A stretch of 62,896 nt of DNA from contig CADAES010000016.1 in the NCBI GenBank assembly GCA_902786975.1, positions 1 through 62,896 of the forward strand, written 5' to 3'. The stretch is from an uncultured Ruminococcus sp. (GTDB taxonomy: Bacteria; Bacillota; Clostridia; Oscillospirales; Ruminococcaceae). Made by a program: the position numbers and the translations under genes. Below, piece by piece: positions 32,473 to 41,970 of the stretch. The notes under the pieces were generated by a model, which saw only the letters and a list, made by a program, of their open reading frames with translations, had not been told where the DNA came from and did no database searches. The first letter of the stretch is position 1. Each line of letters begins with the position of its first letter.

Positions 32473-33330
32473 TTGGCTATTATTAAAACTGAAGACCTGA
32501 CCTATGTTTACGGCGAGAACACCCCCTTTCGCAAGGTGGCTGTCGATAACGTGAACCTGGAGATAGAGTCGGGCGAGATGGTCGGTCTGATAGGTCACAC
32601 CGGCTCGGGTAAATCTACCCTTATACAGCATTTCAACGGGCTTCTGAAGCCGAATTCGGGCAGCGTTTACATCGACGGTGAGAAGCTGTGGGACGACAAG
32701 GCTAAGCTTCGCCCTATCCGCTTCAAGGTCGGACTTGTTTTCCAATACCCCGAATACCAGCTGTTCGAGGAGACCTGCTACAAGGATATAGCTTTCGGTC
32801 CGAAAAATATGGGGCTTGACAACGCCGAGATCGACAGGCGCATAAAAGAGGTCGCTAAAATGGTCGGCATCGGGTCGGATATACTCGACAAGTCGCCGTT
32901 TGAGCTTTCGGGCGGACAGAAGCGGCGTGTTGCGATAGCGGGCGTTATGGCTATGGAGCCGCAGGTGCTTATCCTCGATGAGCCGGCAAGCGGTCTTGAC
33001 CCAAAGGGCAGAGACCAGATACTGGGGCTTATCAAGGAGTATCATCAGCAGAAGAAAAACACTGTGATACTCGTTTCGCATTCAATGGAGGATATCGCAA
33101 AGCACACGACCAAGATACTTGTGATGAACAAGGCTAAGCTTTTCTGCTACGACGACACGGTAAAGGTGTTCCACAGGGCGGCGGAGCTCGAAGAAATGGG
33201 GCTTGCTGTCCCGCAGATCACAAGGGTATTCAACAGGCTCAGGGCTATGGGCATAGGCTTTGACGACGATGTTTACACGACAAAGTATGCCGGCGAGCTG
33301 ATGCTGAGACTGCTTTCAAAACGAAAATGA
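32473..33330 (+). CDS. ecfA2: ECF transporter ATPase A2
   Basis: Second ATPase of the module, 285 residues, starting with TTG after GAGGAACGAGAAT. Walker A is GHTGSGKSTLIQHF, the Q-loop VFQYPEYQLFEETCYKDIAF is the EcfA2 type, with signature LSGGQKRR and Walker B LILDEPASGLDPKGRD. It pairs with EcfA1 and EcfT at the inner face of the membrane. Confidence 0.95.
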   Translation: MAIIKTEDLTYVYGENTPFRKVAVDNVNLEIESGEMVGLIGHTGSGKSTLIQHFNGLLKPNSGSVYIDGEKLWDDKAKLRPIRFKVGLVFQYPEYQLFEETCYKDIAFGPKNMGLDNAEIDRRIKEVAKMVGIGSDILDKSPFELSGGQKRRVAIAGVMAMEPQVLILDEPASGLDPKGRDQILGLIKEYHQQKKNTVILVSHSMEDIAKHTTKILVMNKAKLFCYDDTVKVFHRAAELEEMGLAVPQITRVFNRLRAMGIGFDDDVYTTKYAGELMLRLLSKRK

Positions 33331-33348
33331 CAGAGGATCTGATCTGAT

Positions 33349-34155
33349 TTGATAAAGGATATTACCATCGGGCAGTATTTTCCGGGGAAGTCGCCTGTTC
33401 ACAGGCTCGACGCAAGGCTGAAGATACTGCTGACGATAGCCTTTATCGTCATGCTTTTTATAGCGGACGATATCAAGGGGCTGTGTGTGGGCATAGGCTT
33501 CACATTCATCACTTTTCTTATTTCACGCATACCGCTGAAGATGATGTGGAAAAGCATAAAGCCCATTTTTATAATAATAATCATCACTGCGCTGCTCAAT
33601 CTGTTTTTTGTACACACGGGCACGCCGTACTTTGAGTGGAAGTTCATAAAGATAACCGACAAGGGCGTCGAAACGGCGGTGTTTATGGTCGTGAGGATAA
33701 TCTGCCTTATCGTGGGCACGAGCCTTCTGACCTACACGACGTCGCCTATCGACCTGACAGATGCTATCGAACGTCTTTTGTCTCCGCTTAAAAAGATAAA
33801 AGTCCCCGTTCACGAGCTTGCGATGATGATGACTATCGCACTTCGCTTTATCCCGACGCTTCTTGAAGAAACGGACAAGATAACCTGTGCCCAGAAGGCA
33901 AGGGGTGCGGATATGGAGACAGGCTCGCTGTTCAAGCGGGCAAAGGCGCTTATACCGATACTTATACCGCTGTTCGTTTCGTCTTTCAGACACGCAGAGG
34001 AGCTGGCGCTTGCGATGGAGTGCAGGTGCTATCATGGCGGAGAGGGCAGGACAAGAATGAAGCAGCTTCGCTTCAAGCTGATAGACCTGTGGGGCACGCT
34101 GTACTTAACGTGCTTTTTCGCAGGCGTTATAGTGATAAACCATTTTTGTAAGTGA
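33349..34155 (+). CDS. ecfT: ECF transporter transmembrane protein EcfT
   Basis: The membrane scaffold of the module: 268 residues with about five spans and two cytoplasmic coupling motifs. The first is KARGADMETG (ARG motif) and the second includes EELALAMECRCY. It starts GQYFPGKSPVHRLDARLKIL, the usual EcfT opening. The start is TTG at 33349; GAGGATCTGATCTGAT before it is only a fair ribosome site. Its end overlaps the possible upstream start of truA. Confidence 0.94.
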   Translation: MIKDITIGQYFPGKSPVHRLDARLKILLTIAFIVMLFIADDIKGLCVGIGFTFITFLISRIPLKMMWKSIKPIFIIIIITALLNLFFVHTGTPYFEWKFIKITDKGVETAVFMVVRIICLIVGTSLLTYTTSPIDLTDAIERLLSPLKKIKVPVHELAMMMTIALRFIPTLLEETDKITCAQKARGADMETGSLFKRAKALIPILIPLFVSSFRHAEELALAMECRCYHGGEGRTRMKQLRFKLIDLWGTLYLTCFFAGVIVINHFCK

Positions 34156-34172
34156 AAATACCGGAAAGTAAA

Positions 34173-34955
34173 ATGAGAAATTTCAAGGTAACTATAAGAT
34201 ACAACGGCACAGCCTATCACGGCTGGCAGAGACAGAACAATTCACTTGCCGTTCAGCAGGTATTCGAGCAGGCTTTAAGCAGTCTGCTGGAGCAGGAAAC
34301 AACGGTCAACGGATGTTCACGCACCGACGCAGGCGTTCACGCAAGGCAGTTCGTGCTGAACTTTTCGACGGACTCAACGATAAGCTGCCGTGGCATCGTT
34401 TTCGCTATGAATTCAAGGCTTCCGGACGACATCGGCGTTATCAGCTGCGAGGAGGCACCCGAGGATTTCCACGCAAGATATGACTGCACAGGCAAGGAAT
34501 ACGAATACATCATTCACAACAGCGAATACAAGGACCCGTTCCTCAAGGATACCGCCTACCGAAGCTGGTATCCGATAGACGAGAAAAAGCTCGACAGGGC
34601 GGCGAAGGACTTTATCGGCGAGCACGATTTCAAAGCCTTCTGCTGTACCGACTGCGACAAGGAGAACACCGTGCGGCGGATAGACCGCTTCGATGTGAGA
34701 CGTGAGGGAGAGCTTGTCATATTCACCGTTTCGGGGAACGGCTTTTTATACAATATGGTCAGGATAATGGTCGGGACGCTTTTGTTCATCAACGAGGGAA
34801 AGCTCCCCGAAAATGCGATACCGCAGATACTTCAAAGCCTTGACAGGACAAAGGCGGGCAGGACAGTTCCCCCGCAGGGACTATATCTGAACAAGGTTTT
34901 TTACCCAAGCATCAGTAAGGAGGAATGCTTGCAGCAGCAAGCTGACTTAAAGTGA
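34173..34955 (+). CDS. truA: tRNA pseudouridine(38-40) synthase TruA
   Basis: Converts uridines 38-40 of the anticodon arm to pseudouridine. The 260-residue protein has RYNGTAYHGWQRQ, catalytic Asp in CSRTDAGVHARQF, and C-terminal FLYNMVRIMVGTLL. ATG at 34173 (MRNFKVTIRY) follows GGAAAG by four bases and gives the family length; a GTG at 34152 overlapping ecfT is the alternative. It ends overlapping the next gene. Confidence 0.95.
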   Translation: MRNFKVTIRYNGTAYHGWQRQNNSLAVQQVFEQALSSLLEQETTVNGCSRTDAGVHARQFVLNFSTDSTISCRGIVFAMNSRLPDDIGVISCEEAPEDFHARYDCTGKEYEYIIHNSEYKDPFLKDTAYRSWYPIDEKKLDRAAKDFIGEHDFKAFCCTDCDKENTVRRIDRFDVRREGELVIFTVSGNGFLYNMVRIMVGTLLFINEGKLPENAIPQILQSLDRTKAGRTVPPQGLYLNKVFYPSISKEECLQQQADLK

Positions 34956-36790
34956 AAAACAAAAAAAACCGAAGCAGGAAAGAACAGATATCGGGCAGCG
35001 AGTTTGTAAGGGCAGACGAGTTCAACGAATACAATGTCCCCGTCCCCGACTCGATGAGACGCAGAAAGAAAAAGAAGCCCGAGCGCTTTGAACAGCAGGA
35101 TACCCGAATGCCCGAGCGCCGTGAAGCCGAGCGCCGTCTGCGAAGACAGCGTGAACAGCTCGAGACGCTTGAGTATATCCGCGGCCGGGAGCTTGCACGT
35201 GAGCAGGAGGTTATCCAGCAAAAGCGAATACAGGAGCTTATGCGTGAGCGTGACGAGCAGTCCGGCGGGATGACCGTGACCGAGATAGAGCCGCCCGAAA
35301 AGGACGACGCACAGCAGGATATCCCCGACACCGTTTACTACGAGGACGACAAGCCGTCGTTCACCTACCTTAAAATGCAGGACGGCAGGATAAGCGAGGA
35401 CAGCGGCGAGGATATACAGCAGGAGCTTTCCGACGAACAGATGCGTGAGCGCATAAGGCAGAGTTTCGACGGCGGACGTGACAGCGATGAGAACGAGTTT
35501 TCCGACGAGAGCGAGCTTTACCCCGAGTACGACGGATACGAGGACGACCCCGATCTTGAACAGGGTGAGGCGGGACGCTCCCACCGCAGGATAAAGCACA
35601 AGGTCACGCCCGAAACGGCTACCGTGACCGATATCGCACAGGAACGCAAAAAGGAAAAGACACGCAGACACCTCAAAAGACTTGTGGTGCTTCTGTTCGT
35701 TGCCGCAATAGGACTGACGGTGTTCCTCACGGCGAGCTGGTGGATACCGAAGCTCGAGGGGATACTCGACAAGCCGCACGATACTATCGTCAACGACGGA
35801 AAGACCGAGGGAGGAAATTTCCCGCTGAAGATAAGCCAGTCGGGAATAAGCGACATTACGCAGTGCAACGATATAATGGTGACACTTGACGGAAACAAGG
35901 TCGTGTTCTACAAAAAGGACGGCTCTCAGCTTTCAAGCATTCCGCACAACTACGGTTCGCCCGTGATAGATGTGTGCGCAAAGAAGATAGTTGCCTATGA
36001 CAACGCAGGCAAGAGCTTCCAGGTGCTGAACAAGAAAAACACCGTTTACAGCAAAAAGACCGACCAGCCTATCGTTATGGCTAAGATCGGCTCTAACGGC
36101 TACGTTGCGGTCGTTACGCAGACGGAAAAGTACTCTGCGTTCGTAACTGTCTACGACGAATCGGGTGCTGAGATATACACCTGGGCAAGCAACAGGCGTG
36201 TCGTCGGGATATGCTTCAACGAGGACGGAAAGGGCTGCTGCATAAGTGCGATATCTTCAAGCGGCGGCAAGATAAACTCGGTGATATACTCCGTTAAGTT
36301 CGACAGTAAGGAAGCCGTTATGACCAGCGCTCCGATAGACTGCCTCGTTATACAGGCAAGACTCACGAAGAACAATAAATACTGGGTGGTCGGAGACGAC
36401 AGGTTCATGGTGCTTGACGAAGTCGGAAATACGCTGTATAATTATCAGTACGACACAGACCTTGTGGCTTTTGATATGGACGAAAGATATGCTGCGCTTT
36501 ACAACACGAGCGTTACACAGACGCACGGCAGCGTTACGATGTTTGACTGCGAGGACGACGAGGAAAAGCCCTGTCTGCAAAAGGATATACAGGGCAAGCC
36601 ACGAAAGCTCCAGCTGAACGATGGCAATATAATAGTCTTTACCGATACCAGTGTGGAAAGCTACGACCCCAAGGGTCACCAGCTCGCTACGGCAAGCATC
36701 AGCGGAGGATATGTCGGCATCGTCTACGCCGACGATGCTGTGTACCTTATGGGATACAGAGATATCAACAAGATTAAATTTGAAACATAA
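34952..36790 (+). CDS. DUF5711-like membrane-anchored protein
   Basis: A 612-residue protein. Residues 1-240 are a long, very charged cytoplasmic region with coiled-coil-like RREAERRLRRQREQLE. One transmembrane helix lies near 248-270 (LVVLLFVAAIGLTVFLTA). The C-terminal 340 residues look like a beta-propeller with repeated strands (VAYDNAGKSFQVLNKKNTVY and similar). This layout matches the DUF5711 family of Clostridia, whose role is unknown. It starts with GTG overlapping the truA stop by three bases and is followed by cvpA. Confidence 0.82.
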   Translation: MKNKKNRSRKEQISGSEFVRADEFNEYNVPVPDSMRRRKKKKPERFEQQDTRMPERREAERRLRRQREQLETLEYIRGRELAREQEVIQQKRIQELMRERDEQSGGMTVTEIEPPEKDDAQQDIPDTVYYEDDKPSFTYLKMQDGRISEDSGEDIQQELSDEQMRERIRQSFDGGRDSDENEFSDESELYPEYDGYEDDPDLEQGEAGRSHRRIKHKVTPETATVTDIAQERKKEKTRRHLKRLVVLLFVAAIGLTVFLTASWWIPKLEGILDKPHDTIVNDGKTEGGNFPLKISQSGISDITQCNDIMVTLDGNKVVFYKKDGSQLSSIPHNYGSPVIDVCAKKIVAYDNAGKSFQVLNKKNTVYSKKTDQPIVMAKIGSNGYVAVVTQTEKYSAFVTVYDESGAEIYTWASNRRVVGICFNEDGKGCCISAISSSGGKINSVIYSVKFDSKEAVMTSAPIDCLVIQARLTKNNKYWVVGDDRFMVLDEVGNTLYNYQYDTDLVAFDMDERYAALYNTSVTQTHGSVTMFDCEDDEEKPCLQKDIQGKPRKLQLNDGNIIVFTDTSVESYDPKGHQLATASISGGYVGIVYADDAVYLMGYRDINKIKFET

Positions 36791-36807
36791 AAAGAGGTCA
36801 AGCCAAA

Positions 36808-37695
36808 ATGACATTAATACTTGACGGCGCAGTTGTCGGGATAATCGTACTGACCTGCATAATAGGCTATGTGCTTGGATTTTTCAAGTATGCGGCGCTT
36901 CTTCTCAAATCGGTGGCGGCGATAGTCGCAGCCGCACTCGTTGCGTTCATGTTTGCCGAGTCGCTTTACTGTGCGGTGGCGCAGGACAAGGCTGTAAAGG
37001 TCATCGAGGAGAAGATAGACAAGGTCGATGTGGTCAATATGATGGAAACAGACCTGCGCAAAAAGGGACTTCCGATGAAGGTCACAAACGAGGACCTGCG
37101 GCAGGCTCTGCTCAAAGACGGCGACGTTGTAAAGAATATGCGTGATATGATAGGCTCCAAGGGAGTTGACGGTGCAGTCGCCGACAAGACGATGAAGGAC
37201 TTTGAGGACTACCTTGACAACGAGCTTTTCGGGCGTATACTCAAAGCGGTCAACGACAGCGGAAAAAGCGGCAACATGGGGCTTCTGAATATGGGACTCG
37301 AAAACACCCGTGAGGAGCTTGCGAAGTTCGTGCGTTTCCTGATACCGACGGACAAGCACAAGGCGGCGCAGAACATCGAGGAGCATTACGTCAGACCGTT
37401 CGGGAAGATGATAGCGGGTGCGGTGCTGTTCTTCATAACGGCGATAATTGTTTCAATAGTGCTTATGATAGTGGTGAGGATGCTGGACATACTCAGCAGG
37501 ATAAAGGTGCTTTCTGCGGCAAACAGCTTCGGAGGGCTTGCGCTGGGTGCGGCAAAGGGTATTCTGTACGTGGTGATAGGAGCATATATTGTAAGTACGG
37601 TTGTCAGCTCGTCCAAGGATCAGCTCGACAAGCTGAATACGGATATAATCAATAAGACGTACCTGTTCAAGTATTTCTTCAGGCTATTCTATTAA
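36808..37695 (+). CDS. CvpA family membrane protein
   Basis: A 295-residue protein with two N-terminal spans (AVVGIIVLTCIIGYVLGFFK and SVAAIVAAALVAFMFAESLY). A long soluble insert (about residues 60-195) and two C-terminal spans follow. The N terminus and the ANSFGGLALGAAKGILYVV segment are the CvpA signature. CvpA proteins are linked to colicin V export in E. coli and to envelope homeostasis elsewhere. AAGAGGTCAAGCC precedes the ATG. It ends the ecf-truA-DUF5711 run. Confidence 0.88.
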   Translation: MTLILDGAVVGIIVLTCIIGYVLGFFKYAALLLKSVAAIVAAALVAFMFAESLYCAVAQDKAVKVIEEKIDKVDVVNMMETDLRKKGLPMKVTNEDLRQALLKDGDVVKNMRDMIGSKGVDGAVADKTMKDFEDYLDNELFGRILKAVNDSGKSGNMGLLNMGLENTREELAKFVRFLIPTDKHKAAQNIEEHYVRPFGKMIAGAVLFFITAIIVSIVLMIVVRMLDILSRIKVLSAANSFGGLALGAAKGILYVVIGAYIVSTVVSSSKDQLDKLNTDIINKTYLFKYFFRLFY

Positions 37696-37814
37696 GTGAT
37701 AAAGCTTGTTCCCGAAAAAGGCTTGGCAAAAAAACTGTTAATTCAGACTTAAACTTTATTGTTATACATTATACAGAAATAATAATTGAACAATGCCGTA
37801 TGGGCGCAGGCACT

Positions 37815-37995
37815 CTCTGCGGTGCCTGACGGAGAGTAATTCTTCTAAACAAGATTTTTCTCTGTGCACTCTCTTGGGACTTTCAGTCATTTTCAGGGAA
37901 TAGGGCTTTATGCCCTGTTCACTGAAAATAATTAAGAGGTTTCTCAGGGGGGTACGGGGGGGAGTCTTCTCTAAAAGAGTTCCCCCCCGTTCAGA
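37815..37995 (+). repeat. Dispersed structured repeat, copy C
   Basis: Same 3' half as copies A and B: GAGAGTAATTCTTCTAAA, then ACTCTCTTGGGAC..TCAGTCATTTTC. A stem of 8 + 9 bp with its own sequence (ATTTTCAG/CTGAAAAT; GAATAGGGC/GCCCTGTTC) follows. Then comes AATTAAGAGGTTTCTCAGG and a terminal hairpin with seven G/C pairs. It fills most of the 323-base gap between cvpA and clpE and ends about ten bases before the clpE ribosome site. The bases 37696-37814 show no gene. Confidence 0.7.
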
Positions 37996-38018
37996 CGGCA
38001 CAGAAAGGAGCATTCGTT

Positions 38019-40334
38019 ATGATGATGTGTTCGAGGTGTCATGTAAGGCCTGCGGTGGTCTTTATTTCACAGATAAATCCGAACAAGCCCGAGGAAAAGA
38101 AAAACGAGGGCTTATGTCTGATGTGCGCTAAGGAGCTTGGTCTGCCGCAGGTGGACGAGTACATCAAATCCATGGGCATCAGCGAGGACGAGCTGAATGC
38201 GATGAGCGAGCAGCTTGCAGAGGTCCCCGACGGCGACGATTTTGAAATGGGCGGAAGCGGCACTGTGCCCGACTTCCTGACCAACCTTTTCGGCGAGATG
38301 GGCAAGGCAGGAGGTCTGCTGGGCAACCTCGCAGGAGAGCTTTCAAAGAGTGCCGAGCAGGCAGCCGAGGCGGCTAAGGACAGCGCCAAGGCAGTAAAAG
38401 AAAACAAGGAAAAGAAAAAGGGCAAACTCAAATTTCTCGACAGCTACTGCACCAATCTGACCGAGCGTGCGAGGAACAACGAGCTTGACAGGATAATCGG
38501 CAGGGACAAGGAGATATCCCGTGTCATACACATTCTTTCAAGACGTCAGAAAAACAACCCCTGCCTTATAGGTGAGCCGGGTGTCGGAAAGACCGCTGTT
38601 GCGGAGGGTATCGCCCAGAAGATAGTTGCGGGCGACGTTCCGTTCCATTTGCAGGACAAGGAGGTCTACCTGCTCGACCTGACTGCGCTCGTTGCGGGCA
38701 CACAGTTCAGAGGTCAGTTCGAGAGCCGCTGCAAGGGACTTGTTGAGGAGGTCAAGAAGCAGGGCAATATTATCCTGTTCATTGACGAGGTACACACGCT
38801 TGTCGGAACTGGCGACTCCGAGGGCACGATGAATGCCGCAAATATCCTTAAGCCGTCGCTTTCAAGAGGCGAGATACAGGTCATTGGTGCGACGACTTTC
38901 AAGGAGTACAGAAAGTATATCGAAAAGGACGCTGCGCTTGAAAGGCGTTTCCAGCCGGTCAGCGTAGGTGAGCCGACCGTGGAGGAGACAGTCGAGGTGC
39001 TCAAGGGCATCAAGGGCTACTACGAAAGGTTCCACCGTGTGCATATCTCCGACGATATGCTCAGAAAATGTGCGGTGCTTTCGGAAAGATACATCAACGA
39101 CAGGTTCCTGCCCGACAAGGCTATCGACCTGCTCGACGAGGCGTGCGCATGCACAAGCATAGATACTCCCGAGCTTGCAGAGCTTGACAGGCTCAACGAG
39201 GAGCTTAAAAAGCATCAGGACCTTGTCAGCGACTACGAGCAGAGATCAGACCCCGATTACGAGATACTTGCGACCGAAAAAGCAGAGATATCCCGCATAG
39301 AGAACAGGCTCAAAGAGGTCGAGGAGGTCGTTAAGAACGTACAGGTCACCGACGGCGACATCTCAAAGGTCATAGAACTGTGGACGGGTATCCCCGCAAA
39401 CAAGATATCACAAAGCGAATTTGAAAAGATAAAGAACCTGCGCTCGGAGCTTTCAAAGAGGGTCATCGGACAGGACGAGGCGGTCGAAAAGGTCGCAAAC
39501 GCTATCAGACGCACAAGGGTACAGCTCTCCAAGCGCCGCAGACCCGCATCGTTCATATTCGTAGGACCTACAGGCGTGGGCAAGACCGAGCTTGTCAAGG
39601 TGCTTGGCGAAACGCTGTTCGATGCGACCGAGCCTCTTATCAGAGTAGATATGTCCGAGTATATGGAACGTCACACGGTCAGCAAGCTCATCGGGTCGCC
39701 TCCGGGATATGTTGGCTTTGACGAGGCAGGTCAGCTTACCGAAAAGGTAAGGCGCAGACCTTACAGCGTTGTGCTTTTCGACGAGATAGAAAAGGCGCAC
39801 CCCGACGTTATGAATATCCTGCTGCAGATACTCGACGAGGGCACGATACACGATTCTCAGGGAAGAGATGTCAACTTTGAGAACACGGTTATAGTTATGA
39901 CCTCAAACGCAGGCTCGACGGACAAGGACACGGGCGTTGGCTTCAACAAGACTGACAACGAGATAGCTCACGACAAGGCTATGAAGGCGCTGCGTGAGTT
40001 CCTTCGCCCCGAATTTCTCGGAAGAGTGGACGAGATAGTCGTGTTCAACAGTCTCACACAGGAAGACTTTGCGGGCATCGCACGGCTTATGCTCGGCGAG
40101 ATAGCCCAGCCGCTTGAGGAGCGTGGAATAAAGCTGCGCTACAGCGATGAAGTGCTCGGCGTGATAGCGAAGAAAGCGTATAGCGGAAAGCTCGGCGCAA
40201 GAGATATCCGCCGTGTCATCAGAAACGAGGTAGAGGACAGGATAAGCGAGTATATCGTTGACAAGGGCGACACGGGCATCACGGCGTTTGGCATCACAGC
40301 CGACGGCGAGGAGCTTAATGTGGAATGCCTCTAG
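38019..40334 (+). CDS. clpE: ClpE-type ATP-dependent protease ATPase subunit
   Basis: A class I Hsp100 unfoldase of 771 residues. The N-terminal zinc finger C4-x2-C7...C33-x2-C36 replaces a Clp_N domain, as in ClpE. An Ala/Glu/Lys linker follows. Nucleotide domain 1 has [13 protein letters not shown] and [11 protein letters not shown], a short coiled middle domain comes next, and domain 2 has [12 protein letters not shown] and [14 protein letters not shown] loop (near GVGFNK) can dock on ClpP. AGAAAGGAGCATTCGTT precedes the ATG. No CtsR or CIRCE box is seen. Its TAG stop lies within a heptamer repeat. Confidence 0.93.
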   Translation: MMMCSRCHVRPAVVFISQINPNKPEEKKNEGLCLMCAKELGLPQVDEYIKSMGISEDELNAMSEQLAEVPDGDDFEMGGSGTVPDFLTNLFGEMGKAGGLLGNLAGELSKSAEQAAEAAKDSAKAVKENKEKKKGKLKFLDSYCTNLTERARNNELDRIIGRDKEISRVIHILSRRQKNNPCLIGEPGVGKTAVAEGIAQKIVAGDVPFHLQDKEVYLLDLTALVAGTQFRGQFESRCKGLVEEVKKQGNIILFIDEVHTLVGTGDSEGTMNAANILKPSLSRGEIQVIGATTFKEYRKYIEKDAALERRFQPVSVGEPTVEETVEVLKGIKGYYERFHRVHISDDMLRKCAVLSERYINDRFLPDKAIDLLDEACACTSIDTPELAELDRLNEELKKHQDLVSDYEQRSDPDYEILATEKAEISRIENRLKEVEEVVKNVQVTDGDISKVIELWTGIPANKISQSEFEKIKNLRSELSKRVIGQDEAVEKVANAIRRTRVQLSKRRRPASFIFVGPTGVGKTELVKVLGETLFDATEPLIRVDMSEYMERHTVSKLIGSPPGYVGFDEAGQLTEKVRRRPYSVVLFDEIEKAHPDVMNILLQILDEGTIHDSQGRDVNFENTVIVMTSNAGSTDKDTGVGFNKTDNEIAHDKAMKALREFLRPEFLGRVDEIVVFNSLTQEDFAGIARLMLGEIAQPLEERGIKLRYSDEVLGVIAKKAYSGKLGARDIRRVIRNEVEDRISEYIVDKGDTGITAFGITADGEELNVECL

Positions 40335-40446
40335 AGGCAAGATGATCAGAAGCAAGAGGCAAGAGAGCTGCTTACAGCTGACAAAATGACCGCCGCGCTT
40401 TTTCTCTTTCACAGCAAGAATTAAAGCACCCTTTCGGGTGCTTTTT
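40328..40446 (+). repeat. Direct repeat unit 1 (heptamers plus terminator) after clpE
   Basis: CTCTAGAGGCAAGATGATCA, AGAAGCAAGAGGCAAGAGAG, then GCTGCTTACAGCTGACAAAA, ending with terminator AAAGCACCCTTTCGGGTGCTTT plus T run. The clpE stop TAG is part of it. A near-identical copy begins at 40545. Confidence 0.88.
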
Positions 40447-40461
40447 TTCTTTTTAAAATTT

Positions 40462-40540
40462 GTCGCCGCAGGTGACACATTCTCTATTCACTATTCATTA
40501 TTCGCTATTCTCTATTCACTGAGCCGCTGACAAGCGGCGG
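40462..40540 (-). repeat. NNGAATA heptamer element, reverse orientation
   Basis: On the minus strand: head hairpin GCCGCTTGTCAGCGGC, TCAGTGAATAGAGAATAGCG and more NNGAATA units, then tail GTCACCTGCGGCGAC. It sits between the two direct repeat units. Confidence 0.85.
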
Positions 40541-40544
40541 TTCT

Positions 40545-40667
40545 GCCTCTAGAGGCAAGATGATCAGAAGCAAGAGGCAAGAGAGCTGCTTACAGCTGAC
40601 AAAATGAGCGCCGCGCTTTTTTCTCTCACAGCAAAAATAAAAAAGCACCCTTTCGGGTGCTTTTTGC
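40545..40667 (+). repeat. Direct repeat unit 2 (heptamers plus terminator)
   Basis: Nearly the same 115 bases as unit 1, with a few changes (GAGCGCCGCGC for GACCGCCGCGC) and the same AAAGCACCCTTTCGGGTGCTTT terminator. Confidence 0.88.
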
Positions 40668-40774
40668 ATTTGGTCATCTTGCATATGGGTTGTAACCGAT
40701 TTCCGCCGTTGTCATATAATGTAGCATAAGGCGCAGCACAAACGCCTTAAATAACTGCAAAGGAGACTTTCTTT

Positions 40775-40900
40775 ATGTGCGGAAACAACGGTTGCTGGTG
40801 GATCATCATCCTCATTCTCATCATTTCCTGCTCGGGTAACTGCGGGTGCGGCTGTGGCTGCGGAAATAATAACAACGGCTGCGGCTGTGGCTGCAACTGA
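40775..40900 (+). CDS. 41-residue cysteine/glycine-rich peptide
   Basis: Opens MCGNNGCWWIIILILIISCS, then NCGCGCGCG, four asparagines and GCGCGCN: ten cysteines in 41 residues. Residues 8-17 form a short hydrophobic helix. AAAGGAGACTTTCTTT precedes the ATG, and a perfect terminator follows the TGA, so it is a real small gene. Similar cysteine-glycine peptides are annotated in Clostridia without function (sometimes as chorion-like high-cysteine proteins). A membrane-anchored metal- or redox-binding peptide, or a spore-coat-like component, is possible. Confidence 0.85.
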   Translation: MCGNNGCWWIIILILIISCSGNCGCGCGCGNNNNGCGCGCN

Positions 40901-40906
40901 CACAAA

Positions 40907-40932
40907 AAAGGAGAGCTTTGCGGCTCTCCTTT
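40907..40932. terminator. Bidirectional terminator
   Basis: AAAGGAGAG and CTCTCCTTT form a perfect 9-bp stem with flanking A and T runs, between the convergent peptide gene and the gene at 40945. Confidence 0.9.
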
Positions 40933-40944
40933 ACATATTTCAGA

Positions 40945-41427
40945 TCACTTTTTCTTTCCGTAGAATTCAAGGAAGCGTGCGAAATTTTCCTCCTGGTACG
41001 GCAGCAGCTTCTCGGCGCAGCGCACCTGCCAGTCGTACTGCGGAGCGTTTGCCATCTTCACGATAACGTGCTTAACCGAATTTCCCAGCCCGACCTTCTT
41101 TATCTTCACCTCGGCAAGCTGCTGGTACGGAATGTAGGTGAACTCGTCATACCTCGGCGAAAGGTCGTCTATAAGCACTTTCAGCTTGTGATTGGTGCGG
41201 TCGAGCGGCAGGACGCCAAAGCCGTTTTCGTTGACGTTTATCAGATAGCCTGCCCACGCACGTCCGTTCTGCGCCTGCTCCATTCCCGAAACAAAGCCTC
41301 CCGCAAAACCGCCGAACGGGCTGGTCTGCACTGCGGTAGTTGCAAAGAAAACGCAGTTGTTCTGTCCGACGTAGTTGACCTGCGAGAAGCAAGCCATAGC
41401 TCCCTCAAGTGTTGCAAATTCAAACAT
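40945..41427 (-). CDS. Unknown protein, paralogue 1
   Basis: A 160-residue protein of unknown family. It starts MFEFATLEGAMACFSQVNYV, has GQNNCVFFATTAV, a Gly/Phe-rich hydrophobic stretch (about 35-50), and AWAGYLINVNENGFGVLPL. It continues with strands YDEFTYIPYQQLAEVKIKK and a basic tail. Alternating strands suggest a PH-like or small beta-barrel domain. About half of its residues match the next gene upstream. AAAGGACTAACAAA precedes the ATG. It is the second gene of a two-gene unit; function unknown. Confidence 0.85.
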   Translation of the reverse strand: MFEFATLEGAMACFSQVNYVGQNNCVFFATTAVQTSPFGGFAGGFVSGMEQAQNGRAWAGYLINVNENGFGVLPLDRTNHKLKVLIDDLSPRYDEFTYIPYQQLAEVKIKKVGLGNSVKHVIVKMANAPQYDWQVRCAEKLLPYQEENFARFLEFYGKKK

Positions 41428-41490
41428 TTTGTTAGTCCTTTTTTCTGTATTTTTATTAAAGCAGTATCTCTGCTTTTTAGCTTAAAAGTA

Positions 41491-41970
41491 TTATTTTTGC
41501 CCGTAGAAATCGCAGAACGCCTTGAAGCAGCCCTCCTGATACGGCAGCTTGTTTTCTTTGGGCTGAACGAGCAGGTCGAACTTCGGCGCATTGGCGATCT
41601 CGATGATGACACGCTTTATCTGCGAGCCCAGCGTGTATTTTTTGACCGTAACGGAAACGAGCTGATGATACGGAACGTAGACGAACTGATCGAATCTCGG
41701 TGAGAGGAATTCGAGCTTAACGTTGAAATTCTTTGTGTTTTCAAGCGGGAGGATGCCGAAGCCCATCTCGTTGACATTGAGCAGGTAGCCCGCCCAGTCC
41801 CTGTTGTTGGCAGCTCTTGCGGCACCGGCGGCGAGAGCGCCCACGGCACCGAACATCAGAGATTTGGTCGATACAGCGGTCGTGGCATAGAAGATACAGT
41901 TGTTCTGGCCGACGTAGTTGAGCTGTGCGAAGTAGCTCATCGCACCCTCGTAGGTAGCAAATTCAAACAA
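41491..41970 (-). CDS. Unknown protein, paralogue 2
   Basis: A 159-residue paralogue of the gene at 40945. It has MFEFATYEGAMSYFAQLNYV, GQNNCIFYATTAVSTKSLM, an Ala/Gly hydrophobic stretch AVGALAAGAARAA, and DWAGYLLNVNEMGFGILPL. The shared end is LPYQEGCF..FYGQK. TTG is the only suitable start, eight bases after GGGGG. It is transcribed from the promoter at 42116-42144 through a leader of about 140 bases. The conserved NNC (residue 25) and NVNE..GFG..PL motifs are probably functional. Confidence 0.85.
   Translation of the reverse strand: MFEFATYEGAMSYFAQLNYVGQNNCIFYATTAVSTKSLMFGAVGALAAGAARAANNRDWAGYLLNVNEMGFGILPLENTKNFNVKLEFLSPRFDQFVYVPYHQLVSVTVKKYTLGSQIKRVIIEIANAPKFDLLVQPKENKLPYQEGCFKAFCDFYGQK

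Noticed and set aside
37900-38018. CtsR or CIRCE operator before clpE
   Set aside because: No GGTCAAA tandem or TTAGCACTC inverted repeat is found here or before 42311.
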